A stretch of DNA of 64,000 nt from Isoetes taiwanensis (lineage: Eukaryota > Streptophyta > Lycopodiopsida > Isoetales > Isoetaceae): positions 23,285,122-23,349,121 of the forward strand of contig JAJEKV010000004.1 of assembly GCA_021234155.1 (NCBI GenBank). Direction: 5' to 3'. Both the position numbers and the translations under genes were made by a program. Below are positions 46,650 to 59,159 of this stretch, one piece after another. The notes beneath the pieces were generated by a model. That model was given only the letters and a program-made list of their open reading frames with translations. It ran no database searches and was not told the origin of the DNA. Position 1 is the stretch's first letter. Every line of letters begins with the position of its first letter.

Positions 46650-49360
46650 ATGGTTCTCTTCTTATACAGAAGATAACCACCATTCTAGGGAAAGGGATGT
46701 CTGTTTTGGCGCCACGCCAGTTTTGGATCCGCTCTTTCTGTGACCTGTGCTTTCTATAGCGTAGGCTCTCGTTTTGGTTTTGTCATCTTTATATGCTCTG
46801 TTGCTTACGTCTTTCCTTCATCGGCGTTTCCTCTGAGCTGGATTCATAAGGCGAATGGAACAAAAAAAATAATAAATGGAGCAATCACGGTGGCTAAAAA
46901 TAGAGAAACTACAATGTAAAATCAAAGAACAACATGAAGAAATGGAAAAACAATGCACGTGTAGTTAAATTAGAATGAGCAAAATGGAACCGATGGAGTG
47001 GGTAAAGAGATCAACGGAATAGAGATGAAAGGTTAGATAGAGGCAACAACGAGAACTCAACTAGAAGCCAAGAGCAGTCGAGTGACCAGCAGTAATGAGA
47101 CAAAGAGTGAATGAAGCAACAATGCAACCCGAGCAGGTTGAAGCAACTGCAAAGAGAACTAACGGTAACTCGGGTAGGTAATCGAATGAGAAATCCAAAT
47201 GGACTTGTATGGCATAGGTGGAAAGGAGCAAATAACAAGAACTGGAGCCAAATAGGTAGATGGGATAAATAGGAAGTAAATATGGAAAAATGGGTGGCTA
47301 AACAAGACCAGAGAAGAGGGAATCAATCGTAAAACTCAAAGACAATGAACAATAGAAGCCCCTAGTGGGCCCTAGTGGGCCAACTGGGACTAACCCAACA
47401 ACCACAAATATAAAGAAATGTAACTAATTAGCCAACGTAACAAAGATGTATGCAAAATCTAACCTCGTACGAACACATGTAACATAACCAGAGAGAACAC
47501 CTCATCACCTATCTCCTAGCATCCTGATCAAAAGCCAAAACTGAATACATGGCACCCAATGCATATTAACAACCCAATCTATGCGCTTTCAAAATTTTCT
47601 CTGAAAAAAGGCAAATCGTAGCAAACTGTGTGAGGATCCAAGTAAAAACAATGCATCAGGATAACAAACCAAAATGAATCTAATGGCTCATACGAAGCCA
47701 TATGGTGCAAGTCCTAGCACCTTATGTCGAATGAGCGAACATAATAGGATAATGCAGGATCTAAGCTAATGAGAGATGACAACATGTAGTGTCAGCAAAT
47801 GTTAACTTTAAGAAACCACCACAGTGAGATAACGAGAAACCATAACCAATTTGACGGTCACATGACACATAGGATAATGCAAGATCTGAGCTAATGAGAG
47901 ACTATAACATATAATGTTAGCAAATGTTAACTCTAGGAAACCATCACAGTGAGATAACGAGAAGCCATAACCAATTTGACGGCCACATAACGCAAGCCCT
48001 AACACAAGTCCTAAACATTGAATAATGCAACATACCGAGGTTTTGGGAAATGATAAACAGTAAAGTCCATGCAATTTTTTCGATGTAACCCTAAAACAAA
48101 ACTCAAGAAATTCCAATTCTATGATGACAAGAAAAATACTGATAAAAATGCATCATGATGTCAAGTTTACAAATCTATAAAATCCAACGCTATCATAAGA
48201 AAAGGACAACAAATGTTTTTAATAAGAGAGTCCATGTGAATGACCAACAAATGAAACGTGCCTAGGGAGATATACTGCATGTTTGCAAAAATCGCCAAGA
48301 TACGAGAATACTATTTATTTCAGAGATAAATGATGAATGAGATCCTGTACTGACCAACCAAATTTCCATCAAAACAAAATATATAATCCAGCGCATGATT
48401 GTGAAGGTGGTCAATGATAATAGCAAAACACGAACATGTAGGGAAACAGATCAAAGAAAAATACCGTTGTCTGATTGAGGAGTTATGTGACCTATGGGCA
48501 GACTCGAGCCGATACCAAAAACTAAAAGACAAAAGCAAATGCTCCAGGTGTTCAATAAGAGCTAACGTAAAAGAGTTAGCTCACGTATGCTCCCAAAGTT
48601 CCTTAGAATGGTGACAATTTTGACAATCTTGCAAAAGAGTGAAGGGATAAATGTTGTGTCAAATGATAGCCATATACTGTGCGAAAAAACACAACAATAT
48701 TATCAGACCTGCAAACTAAAATCCAGACCGTTTACCAAATAACAAAGCAAACAAAACGGCACACGAACTCTAATCAAACTACTATTCAAACCTTACCGAG
48801 CAGGCAATTTCGTAGCGCAAGACCTAGCTCAAAACTAGAAGGACCAACCAACTTAAATGAAGGTGAACAAGGTATAAGATAGGCGGCAAGGAGATAAGCT
48901 AGGCCATCAAAGGGGAACATTTAACCACAATAATTATATCAAATTAAATGCAACCGACCCAAAGAATACTCCGCAAAAATGAGTAATGACCCATCATCTA
49001 TATACCAACAAGGCATGCACTTAGAAAAGCCAAAAGGGATCTTTTAAATGTAAGACGGTCAATCTAGAGACCGCAAATAAGGAGCCACCAGGATGGGCAC
49101 CGTGAGCCGAATCAATTGAAAGATGAAAAAAAAAAAACACGCAGGCCATTAAAGGGAACACGACAATACAACAATTATCTACTGAAGATCAACTTAAAGA
49201 CGCAAAAAAGACGAAAACTCATCCATGTAAACCCACAACCCAACGTTAAACAGCACGAAAATATTAAACTGGAAAACCAAAAGAGAGTCTTAAGCAACCT
49301 CCCAACGAGATCTCGATGAAGAAATGTGACCTCTAAGAATTGATAATGCAATTAAAACCA
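46650..49360. other. inserted segment of about 2.7 kb, not recognised
   Basis: The stretch separates two halves of the transposase-like gene. It is A-rich on the plus strand, holds no credible gene, and includes a 125-bp tandem duplication (47747-47997). Its start (near CTGTTTTGGCGCCACGCCAG) and end show no clear inverted or direct repeats. It may be a long intron or a nested non-autonomous insertion that replaced the middle of the gene. Confidence 0.4.
47747..47997 (+). repeat. two-copy tandem duplication, 125-bp unit
   Basis: Units 47747-47871 and 47872-47997 share AGGATAATGCA(G/A)GATCT, AGCAAATGTTAACT, CACAGTGAGATAACGAGAA and CCATAACCAATTTGACGG with some substitutions. Confidence 0.85.
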
Positions 49361-49399
49361 TCTAACTTTGAAGAATAATTAGAGAGCTCATGATTGGCA

Positions 49400-50520
49400 A
49401 GCCAAACAATTCAGGCAATGTTTGGCAACACTTCAAGATGGTACTATTGTCTCTGTGATAGATTTTGCAAAAAACTATGATTTCAAAATTCAACAGGAAG
49501 CTCAATCCTGCCATTGGCATATTGATTAGGTCTCCATTCTTGTGCACTTCACTTACAGAAGAATGAGAGAAATAGTAGCAGAAGAAAGACAAATGAAGAA
49601 AAAAAAAAAAAAAAAGAGAGACAAAAAAAAAAGGGGGTATTGTTGCAAAAGAGAGAAGAAAAGACTCCTTGAAAGGAATTGTGAAGGAGACTCATTTTTA
49701 TATAAGTGATGATAAAACTCATGATACTGAGTTTGTCCAGCATTGTCTCCAAAATCATGCAGATTGGCTACAGTCTATGGGAATTAGCTATAATAAACAT
49801 ATTTGTTGGAGTGATGGTTGTTCCTCACAGTTTAAGTCCTCAAGACCATTTCACTTCCTAGGCAGATTTCACAAACATCTCGAAAATGATATTGTCTGGA
49901 GTTTTTTTGCTAGCTCACATGGAAAAGGTGAGCATGATGGTGTTGGAGTTGTCATTAAAAGGATTCTAACAAAGAAACAGATGAAATTTAATAGAAAGAA
50001 ATTGCAGTGTGCAAAGGAGGTGGTTGCATTTCTTAGTTGGCACTTCAGCAACAATTCAACTAATAATGACATTACAAGGTATATTACAAGGTCAATTGTG
50101 TTTTTTGAAATAAATGTTCAGTGCTGTCTGCTGCCAACACTTGGTCACTAAAACACCTGTGTAAATATTGTGTCAGCAATTAAGGGCAAGAAACTAGGCA
50201 TTGTTGGTAGGCGTGGTTGTTCTTTTGTAGTCCATGATGTGGCACATGGTGCTTTTTATTTATTTGTTTCCTTCTGTTTCTATTTGTTTATAATTATCGT
50301 CATGAATTGCTTCATCAGCACTGTCAGCACATGGCACTTGTGCGGGTACTTTTGGAAATTTGAATCCTCAAAAATAGACAGATCTGAGATATTTGACTGT
50401 CATACTTTGAAAGGAACTACACAGCTCTATTGCATAAGACCATGTGATAAGGGCAACACTTTTAAGGTAGCCTATAGACGCTTTCATGCTTCTGTGAAAA
50501 TTGTGTTCAGGTTAAATGGG
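49400..50520 (+). pseudogene. DDE-like transposase catalytic region (SDGC / SHGKGE family)
   Basis: The frame reads FRQCLATLQDGTIVSVIDFA then KNYDFKIQQEAQSCHWHID (49405-49525), a TAG, VSILVHFTYRRMREIVAEER, A-runs, then 49669-50151 with KETHFYISDDKTHDTEFVQH, ICWSDGCSSQFKSSRPFHFL and FFASSHGKGEHDGVGVVIKR. A further stretch ends SEIFDCHTLKGTTQLYCIRP (about 50375-50450). This motif series belongs to a protein family found in many copies in seed-free plants and animals. Asp in VIDFA, Asp in WSDGC and Glu in GKGEHDG are plausible metal-binding residues of an RNase H-like transposase; that role is inference. The stop, A-runs and inserts mean it is broken. Confidence 0.65.
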
Positions 50521-50549
50521 GCTCATGCAGCATCAATCCTTTTTTTTTT

Positions 50550-50885
50550 ATACTTAAGGTACCGTACCCATACGTACTGTACGTACTTTTGTTATTTACG
50601 TATGCGTATGGTATGTACTTTATAGGTATGGTACAGGTACAATACGTACTTTATAGGTATGGTACAAGTACTTTTCAAAAAAAATAAAAGAAAATAATAT
50701 TTTTTTTTGTTAGCATACATACCATACATATTTTATGATACCGTACGTACCATACGCATACTTTAAACAACAGCTTTTGACGTACGTTTGTACGTTAAAC
50801 TGACTCTCGTATATTACCCCGTATTGTATGTTGCATACGTACTATGTACATATGATACGGGGACGTATGGTACTATTGGTAGAAT
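50550..50885. mobile_element. TACGTAC-rich palindromic insertion inside the transposase gene
   Basis: About 330 bp are dense in GTACGTAC, GGTACCGTACC and CCATACGTA motifs on both strands. A direct repeat TACTTTATAGGTATGGTACA occurs at about 50608 and 50649. The ends are roughly complementary (GGTACCGTACCCATACG at the left; CGTATGGTACT at the right). Transposase coding sequence stops before it and resumes after it at about 50898, so it looks like a MITE-type insertion. Confidence 0.55.
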
Positions 50886-50897
50886 ACTAAACTAAAG

Positions 50898-51260
50898 TTG
50901 AAGGGGCATAAAGAAACAATTGATGCTATTAATGAGGACTTGCAGATAGAAAATGAGCATGAAGAAGAGGATGATGAGGAAGACTATGACATAGCTAGTT
51001 CTATGGTAGAGGTGGGAGATAACTTTGCTGTCAATGCAGAAGAAGTTAATGAGGAGGTTGATTTTTATGTATTGAAATGCACAGAAGCAAAGAGCACTTT
51101 GCTTGAAGAGTATGTGGATGGATGGAGAAATGTATTTGGAGTTAAATCTGTTATTGTCTCAGGACATTACTATAAACAAGTAGGTGGACTCAAATTTGTA
51201 CTATTGGATGACCAGCCCGTAGCTAGTGTGTACATCCACCTTGTACATGACTGTAGATGA
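50898..51260 (+). pseudogene. C-terminal part of the SDGC/SHGKGE transposase-like protein
   Basis: An acidic stretch (EHEEEDDEEDYDIASSMVEV) is followed by GDNFAVNAEEVNEEVDFYVL, LLEEYVDGWRNVFGVKSVIV and SGHYYKQVGGLKFVLLDDQP. The pattern G-D-x-F-A-V...E-V-D-F-Y-x-L...G-x-Y-Y-x-Q matches the usual end of this protein family and follows the catalytic segment on the same strand. It shares the fate of the broken gene. Confidence 0.55.
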
Positions 51261-51497
51261 AGAAGATTCTAGCTTGTATACTATGGCTGAAGGTACATGC
51301 CAACAGATTATATGTAGCCTCGCAAACTAGGCCTAAATTCACTATTCATTTGTTATTGCGTAAAATACTGTTCATTTGGTATTGACTCAAATGTTGTTCA
51401 TAGTTTGACTATATAAAGCGAAAATGATGGAAAGAAATGAAATCAATGGAAAGCAATGCAACACATTTATAACCCGATTTGGTATTGAGAATGAACT

Positions 51498-51690
51498 TTA
51501 CAAAATTGTGGCATTTAGCTGCCTGAATTACATATCAAAGTATCAATGTAGCAATATAAAAGTGTACAAAATTGTAGCATATCTGCCTATCACTGTATCA
51601 ATACATAAAAGTGTACAAAATTGTGGCATATCTGCCTATCACTGTATCAATACATAAAAGTGTACAAAATTGTGGCATATCTGCCTCTAT
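51498..51690 (+). repeat. 49-bp tandem repeat, about 2.6 units plus a degenerate one
   Basis: Units starting GTGTACAAAATTGT(A/G)GCATA begin at 51562, 51611 and 51660, exactly 49 bp apart and nearly identical. A diverged relative lies at about 51498. Confidence 0.9.
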
Positions 51691-51819
51691 GGACCCTATA
51701 TCACTATATCAACAAATACAACCTGTAAGTTTGAAAACATGTAGTTAACATGTTAATCCTTAATTCCTGAAATCTATCACCATGTCCTGAACTTTGAAAG
51801 GTCTCCCTTAACTATTGCA

Positions 51820-54150
51820 GCTGACCTTTGCAATAGGCCTTCACCAATTCAATTGCCTCCTCTCCCAATGCAAAATCTGCCATGGTTTCCAAAATCTTTA
51901 ATGCCTGAACTGTGTACTGCTCTGGTCTACAATGTGCCTTAAGAATAAGAGAGAAATCATTAACATGTGCTACATCCTTAATCACTAGCAAGAGCTATTC
52001 CAATATAGAATCATCTGCATCCAAATTGAACTCAGGTACCAAAAGAGATGTGAAAGGTGGAGAAGCAAATGTTTTATGAATATTAGCATCCCACAATCTG
52101 CAATTGTCCACACATACTAGATTGTTCTTATTGTATGTCCTCGCTAGAACACCATTCACATCTAGAACAAGAAGTTTCCTATTCAAAGAGGGTTGTGCTG
52201 TATACCTATCATTCAAAAAGCATAAAGTAAATACAAATACAAATACAAATACAAATACAAATACAAATACAAATACAAATACAAAATAATTCAAATTCTG
52301 AACCATTTATTTAACATTTTGATCTTCCAACACAATTGTACCTGAACATTTAAATATTATTAGTTAATCAAACTTTTAAGAGACACAGTTGAATTGCCTC
52401 TTAAGACCTCCATAATTGCATTTGTATTGGTACCTGTAGTGTCATTATTAGTTTCATTCTGTGGGATGTCAGCTGGGCATCAACAAAGTCCTCTTCCTTC
52501 TCATGTTCGGCCTGCTCCCATTTTTCAATTGTATTTTCTTCATCCACCTGTGCCACTTCTTCCTGATCAATTCCTGCACTTTCCATTTCTTTTTTTTTTG
52601 AAGAACTGTGTCATCAATATATTAAAAGAATGGTAATGTCTCCTAAAATTGTACCTCCTTACTTGAGTAGGCTTCTTTTGCTTCTAGTTTTTGCAGCTTC
52701 AATATCTTTTCTTTTCCTTTTTATAGCTACTTTCTTCTTTGCCACTGGTATATTCTCCACAAGCTCATCCTTGTCAACAACTTCTTTAGAGCATGAACCC
52801 TCATCCGTTTCTGCAGCTGAGTTATTATCACCTGCTAAATACTTGTCCTCAGCAGCTGCTTTTTATCACTAGTTGTTCTTTGCCTTGACAGTCTTTTAGA
52901 ATTCAACATTACATCCTTCAGGACTTTTGCAGGTGGATCATAATCTTCAGAAGTAGATCTGATAGGTGAAGTAGACCTGATAGGTGAAGCTTGCAGGTTT
53001 ATAGGTGACTCTAAAACCTGATCTAATGTTGCTGACAAAAAATCCTTTGCATGTGCAGGTACATCTATCAACTTTGTCTCTGCTGCCACATTCATGTCAA
53101 GTTCATGAAATAAATCTGGATGAATTGTGGAATCACATGTCTTGCATTTACCTTCATTCAACAAGGCTGCATAAGCCAGATGGTACTCATAATCACAACT
53201 TAGCACCAAAGACAACTTGTACCTTTCATGGAAAATTAGCACAAGCACAGCAAGCACCGAAGTTGCATATTCCTGGTAATCTTCTCTTGATAGTGTTGAT
53301 GCAAAATGGATTGCTGATCACATTCTTCAACTCTGTGAGATGATTAAGATTAACTCTCAGGCCTGATATTTTACCATCCTTATCCTTGATCTCAACTTCT
53401 AAGGTACTCTTCCTCGTGGTACTTGTTTATGAAGTTAGAGACTTGAAAAGCTTCTCGAGCCTGTTTAAGTAGTATGTCTCCATTGTTAGTGTATGCTTCA
53501 ATTCGTTTAATAACTCAACTTCTCCATCTTCTACCTGCAATTCAAGTATTGAGGTCTTCAAATCTTCAAATTTCTTCCTGCTCTCTTTAAGTTCAAAACT
53601 AAATTTCTCATTTGACTTAGCCTCTGCAACTAAGCTAACCTCAATTGCATGCAACTCTGCTGTCATTGTTGCCTTCTCATTTTCACTCTCACTTATAGCT
53701 TTCTTGATCAACTCCATGTTATCTTTTAAAGCAGAATCTCTCTAAATGTACCTCTGCTCGATTGTGCAACCTGGACTTCCTCCCCCCGTGACCTGCAATT
53801 TCTGTACTTCATTACTTGTGCTCCAAAAGATGCCCCATTGATCTTGTGCTTTGCAAGGTTTGAAGTGGCAAAATCACAATTTTCTCATGCAAAAGCATAA
53901 GCTACCTGCTTTCTCACTTCATTGTTTATCATAATTTTTGTTTGGTATAGTTTTTTCAACAATCTATCGAGTTTTTCTCGGTGTCGAGGCTGCACCATTG
54001 GGTTCTTCCGGCCTTCTTGCCGAGCTGAGGATTATTGTGCATCTGTTAAATTTTCTTCTAACCATTTCACTTTCAAAGCAGGTTGTAATTCTTTACCAGA
54101 AAGTCCATGAATCTCAATAAAATCCTGCTCAGTCACGGCTTCGGCCATTG
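51820..54150 (-). pseudogene. multi-exon minus-strand gene with coiled coil and HAD/NIF-like motif, damaged
   Basis: Ordered minus-strand coding pieces: 54149-54034 (MAEAVTEQDFIEIHGLSGKE); 53717-53427 (Glu/Lys-rich coiled coil with KESRKKFEDLKTSILELQ); 53257-52835 (YKLSLVLSCDYEYHLAYAAL, then the SPIRSTS repeat); after a frameshift 52855-52660 (a nuclear-localisation-like KKKVAIKRKRKD); 52586-52401 (acidic); and 52220-51825, with RKLLVLDVNGVLARTY and, past one TAG, ALKILETMADFALGEEAIEL. LDVNGVL resembles motif I of HAD/NIF phosphatases (DLNGVL type), with Asn for the second Asp, so activity is doubtful. Exon borders are not certain. It may be host-derived or transposon-carried. Confidence 0.45.
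52229..52284 (+). repeat. hexanucleotide microsatellite (ACAAAT)n
   Basis: About nine perfect ACAAAT units in tandem. It sits next to the HAD-like segment of the minus-strand gene and would lie in an intron. Confidence 0.95.
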
Positions 54151-54335
54151 TCAAACAACTGGATCAGAGAATTATGTGACGGAATTGCCCAATTCAAGTA
54201 GCAAAAGGTAAGGAAACAGGAGACTTAAAACAAAGGATCAAAATAGAGAAAGAAGAAAAGGGCACGCGAGAAACGAGGCAACTGAGTTCTTTCATATAAA
54301 ATTATGATTGCTCGAATTTTACGTGCTTTAAGTGC

Positions 54336-54919
54336 TTGGTGCTTTCGCGCATTTTGAGATACCACTATCAAATTTACACCCTAGAACCTTTAATAGCTAC
54401 TATAAGTTTATCCTCATGTCCATCAGCAGCTGCAAAGTCATTAATCGATGCAGCTCCATCATCAACTGCAAATAGTACAGCTCCATCATCATCTGCAAGA
54501 TCATTATCTGTTGCAGCTCCATTATCAACAACGAAGACAATACCTGGTGCAACTCCATTGTCAACTACAAAGCCATTATCTGCTGCAGTTTCATTATCTG
54601 CAAAAATCATTATCTCGTGCAGCTCCATCAACAACTGCAAAATCATTAATTGGTGCACCTTCATCATCACCTGCAAAATCATTATCTTCCATTGTCAATT
54701 GCAAAGTCAATATTTGGTGCAAATTCATTGTCTGCAAAATTATTCGACGCAGCTCCAATATCAACATCAGCATCAAATACAAATGCCATTTCTGAACCTG
54801 CTACAGATATTACAGATCTAGATTTTGAAATAGACAAATGCAAGAAAGAGGGGTTCCATGAAGAAGAGAAGGCTGTTTATCCTACCCCAAAGAGGAAGCA
54901 AAAACATGTTGCAAAGTGA
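54336..54919 (+). pseudogene. end of a plus-strand gene with 12-residue repeats
   Basis: The frame 54336-54821 starts with about six 12-residue units of the form L-x-x-A-A-P-x-S-T-x-K-x (SLSVAAPLSTTK). A frameshift near 54600 moves the reading to 54650-54919, which ends DITDLDFEIDKCKKEGFHEE and a basic tail PKRKQKHVAK. The repeats come from a 36-bp minisatellite. The function is unknown. It converges with the minus-strand gene ending at 51820-54150, whose first codons lie just upstream of this frame. Confidence 0.4.
54430..54790 (+). repeat. 36-bp coding minisatellite
   Basis: About nine imperfect units with the core GCAGCTCCATCATCAACTGC and flanking AAATCATTATCT. Length differences of 27-36 bp cause the frameshift seen in the protein. 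Confidence 0.8.
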
Positions 54920-55404
54920 AAAGTGAGGATCTAAGCAGCAATTATAACTTTCTGTAAGTTGGTTTTGTAAATAGAAGTCCTATTTTGATTGGCTAGTTTT
55001 TGTACTCTAGGAAGTTTATAATGAGAATGCGTCGATTTTAGAAAACTATTCGGCATTTTCGAAATAGAATTGGAGAAGTTTATGTTGCAAGTTATCGATG
55101 TCTTCACACAACATCATTTACTCTTTAGGCCTTGCTTCCCATCCCAGCCCATCCTTTATTTACTTTATTTATTTATTATTATTTTTTATCGCATGGCATT
55201 CCCCCTCTATAGAAGATATTCTTGTTGCGTGGTCCCGCATGACTAGTCCCTATATAAAAGAGGTTGTATGTCGCATTGTACACGTAACCAGCCTGGACAT
55301 TTGATGTAGTGGTAATACACTAGTTTTAGAACGAATATATTTGAACTGTGAAGCCGTTCATTGTCACATTCAATATGAGGTTATTAGGAGCAGGGCCCAA
55401 TAAC

Positions 55405-55455
55405 GTGTGTGTGTGTGTGTGCATGCGTGCGTGCGTGCGCACGCGCATGTGCACA
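55405..55455 (+). repeat. GT then GC(A/G)T-type microsatellite
   Basis: Alternating purine-pyrimidine run (GTGTGTGTGT, then GCGTGCGTGCG and CACGCGCATG). It could adopt Z-DNA. Confidence 0.9.
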
Positions 55456-57300
55456 TATAACTAGCTCCTCTTCAAAAGAGATTATGTTGTGTGGTACGCA
55501 TGAGTCCAGCGCCCCAAAAAAAAAAAAAAAAAAAAACCTGGCGACCATTTCACTAAAGAAGTGGAAGGGCGAGGTTCTCCATCCCCATGAGAAATTGTCG
55601 TTGGGATGCTTCATTCTTGTCATTCACATCTCTACACTTATATGCTTTATTTCTCAAAAAAAATTATGAGGTAGTTCAACAATGTGCCTACCCCATGGAC
55701 CTTTCTTTCCAATGACATTGTATGCTATTATTGTATTACTGTGATGAATGAAAAGCCTAGTTTGGCAAGTTTTTTTGCTCTAGTGAATTTGTCTTACTAT
55801 GCATATTTTAGTGGTCGTTGCATGCAATACATAATTAGTATTTAGTATGTGACTTCTCAGTTACCCTAATCTAGAGGACTAGGCTGGAAATCAAAACCTT
55901 ATTACTATCTTATTAGGACCTTGCATGCTATGGGTACAACCTTTTATAGTGTAGTATTGAGAGTGGGGTAGATATACATATAGTTTCATATGCATACACC
56001 TTTCCTTTAGCTAGAAAAGTACCAATACCATCTTGCATTGTGTGCAGTGGTGGTCGGTACAGGTTTATCAAACATGTGACTTCACCAATAGAGACCAGCA
56101 AACTAGCCACTATCAACAATATAAAGTTAATGGGAGTAGGACCCATAGGAAACTTGTGATATTTTGTGCTTCTCATAGACCAGTTGCTCTAGTAGATCTT
56201 AAAGATCCTCCTTCTGATATTGGAATTCCATCATATGTGTAGATTTAATCTGCAAAAAAGCTAGATCACAAAGGAGTGTCATTCGACGACAGACCACTCA
56301 AAGAACATGCAGGTCTTTTACTAACACATGTATGAGACAACAATAAATGTACGCATGCAAGCGGACACCACACACTAACAAACTCATACGTGTGCATGCC
56401 CAACATGCTTAGGCAAACCTTAAGCAGACTTACACATGCACACTCTATGATTCTTGTTATAGACATGTAATCTCTTTAATATGTTATCATCACTCGCATC
56501 TATATTAGCCAAACACCTATAGTTTTCATGTGCAAATGTAGGACAACTTTTAGTTCAAAAGATACCAAACATAAGCAAACCTTCTGGCATTGGAATCTTG
56601 TATATAACCAATGAAAGTAACATAGCCTTGAAGAACTAAAGACTTTTTTTACAATATTTTCTATCATGCACATCATTTGAAAAATATTATTTTCTTTGTA
56701 TTATTCAATAAAAAAAGGATAGTGTAGAGACAATAAAACTCAACAAAGTTCGACCATTCAAATTATTGGTATTGGCATTACCTAATGTAGCCAGTGGAAA
56801 CTATTCAATGTGTTAAAGAAATATGTCAATTTTGAGCTTTATGCTTTTGAAATCATTTTGTCGCTTTGACATTTGTCTTATGTTCTTAGAATGACCAGCG
56901 ATTCAAAAGAGGTAGCTGCAAAAAGGTAGTTGTAGGTTATGGATTCCAAATATTCTATGTAGCTTGTATATATTATATATGTTGTACACATGTGGAGAAC
57001 AATAAAGATGGGACACAAGCCCAATGCTAAAAAATCATGTGGTATCCCAACTATAGGCATTTATGGCGCAAAACTCCAACAAGTTGCATGTTTTGCCCCA
57101 TAAAATGCATAGAATAGAAAAATCATGCAATCCCATTGCTGTAATAGACGAAGTGACCTACTTTCCTTCACTGTTTATAGTGAGAAACCATAAACACTAG
57201 AGACCTACTTTCCACTAGAGTTGGTCTCTAGTGGACCCATTATCAACCAACTATTTAGATGAATGACACTTTTTTTTTTTTTTTTTTATGTTCTTGTGAG

Positions 57301-57448
57301 AATTAGAACCATTTTGTATTAAAACTAAGTTTCAATCAAATGGTTATCATGCTGGAATATATGACTTTATGTGAAATTAGAACCATTTTGTATTAAAACT
57401 AAGTTTCAATCAAATGGTTATCATGCTGGAATATATGACTTTATGTGA
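57301..57448 (+). repeat. exact 74-bp tandem duplication
   Basis: 57301-57374 and 57375-57448 appear identical over the full 74-bp unit, beginning AATTAGAACCATTTTGTATT. The identity implies a recent event or an assembly duplication. Confidence 0.93.
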
Positions 57449-59159
57449 AATAATTCACATATCCAAAAGATAGGGAGTTTTTTTTTTCTATTTTGGGGGG
57501 AGGGGGAGGGACCAAAAAAGAAAAAAGATTTCATGCCTTTAACCTTTCTTATATGGAGCCTTAGAGGCCAACTATTCGATCGAATACATACACTAGAACT
57601 TTTCAAGAAATTTAGGGACCATCTGTTGATGACCACTGTGAGAGACCATTGTAGACAGTCAAATAAAAATATTACACATTTGGAGCAACTGCCTCCCAAA
57701 ACATGTGAAAGATTATTATTGTCAACTGATGTGCATTGCCATATAGCCCATCAATTTCAAGTTGTAGTAAGTCCTCTGTCACAAAGCTAAATCCATTGTC
57801 GACTGGGCCACAACAATATGGGCATTAAAATTTCCAACCAATATGACATGTCCCTGCTACGTGTATTTCTAAATGTCATCATATAAATCGACATATGGAT
57901 CTATATATTTACGTCTGCACAGGATAAATTTTGAGTCCATATACATGAAGTAGAAATTGCACTAAATAAAGTGCTTACGCCTTGATTCTACATCCGTATC
58001 CACATATTAACTAAATCTATCTGCCTTGCACAAGAAAGTAGAAGAGGCCAAAGATGTTTTGTAATAACTAGCTACTCTTCTAGTACCTTGTTTTCATGTG
58101 CATTCATTAAGTAGGGAGTAGTGTTGGTAGCCTAGGAGAGTTGGAATCTGGCTAGCATGTTCTCATGTTTCTATAAAGAAAATGGAAGAAATATATTTTT
58201 TGCAACTGAATTCATATTAGTTTCTTTTTGTCATGGAAAACCCCAGGACACCATGGAAGATACACACCCTATTTGGAAGCATGGACAGCAGAAATTGCAA
58301 CATTATTGGTAACCAATATATGCAATACTTAAGCCGGTAGCAGTAGATTCTGAGCTATCGAATTCGTGTTACCATATCGTCCTTCTATGACATGGAAGTA
58401 GTATAAAAGTTGTTATTGATATTGTTTGGGTGCTCCTTACTTCCATATTGTATATCTCTGCCTTATTGTGCTGGTTGAAATGATTCATGTTGCCATATTG
58501 TGGATCTATGCATATTCACACAACACATAACTATCAACACATAACACCGAGAGCATCGAGAGCTGTCGGATGGGCATATTTGCCCTTTATTCCTTGATCT
58601 AGACCATACATAGCGATCCTCATTTATGGGGTATGCATATACAATTTTTGTATACAATATATTAAGGTTTATAAAATACTTTAAGGTTTGAGGAATGTAC
58701 TTAGTTAATTGTGTACATGTATTGTAAGTTTTTAGGGGCTCTTGCTGTCCTTTGTAATCCCCATGTGAATATGCACACAAACCAAAGGGAATTTCAGGGG
58801 TATTTTAATTTAAAAATGTTGGATGTAATGGTTTAAGTTAATTAGTGTTAATGATAGTTATGTGTTGATTGTTGTATTAGAAAAAACTTCGGGCCCTTCG
58901 GGCCCTTAGGGAAACAAAGAGATAGCAACATATCTTGTGAACTATAAAACCTCTATTTCTCACTCATATCAAATGTGAATGTGATTTATAGCTAGAAATG
59001 TTACCTGATTTAAGGGCTGCAAAAACACGAAATCTTTATAATTAAGGCCTAAAAACATATTTGTAACTAAAAAATAAGGTCTTAAGATTAAGGCCTCAAA
59101 ACATATTTGTAACAAAAACTAAGGTCATGATTAAGGTCTTGAAAGTTACATATTTGTAA

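Larger units (their letters stand above)
54920..59159. other. gene-poor interval
   Basis: No convincing gene. The frame at 56033-56242 (RTHRKLVIFCASHRPVALVD) looks protein-like but matches nothing I know. The interval includes a GT/GC microsatellite, A- and T-runs (55512-55535, 57271-57287), a 74-bp tandem duplication and GGGCCCTT repeats near 58891-58908. Confidence 0.35.

Noticed and set aside
54374-54682. Minus-strand frame of 102 codons rich in Asp/Asn/Ala/Val
   Set aside because: Complement of the coding minisatellite.
55290-55370. tRNA or SINE head (TGATGTAGTGG)
   Set aside because: One mismatch in box A and no box B within range.
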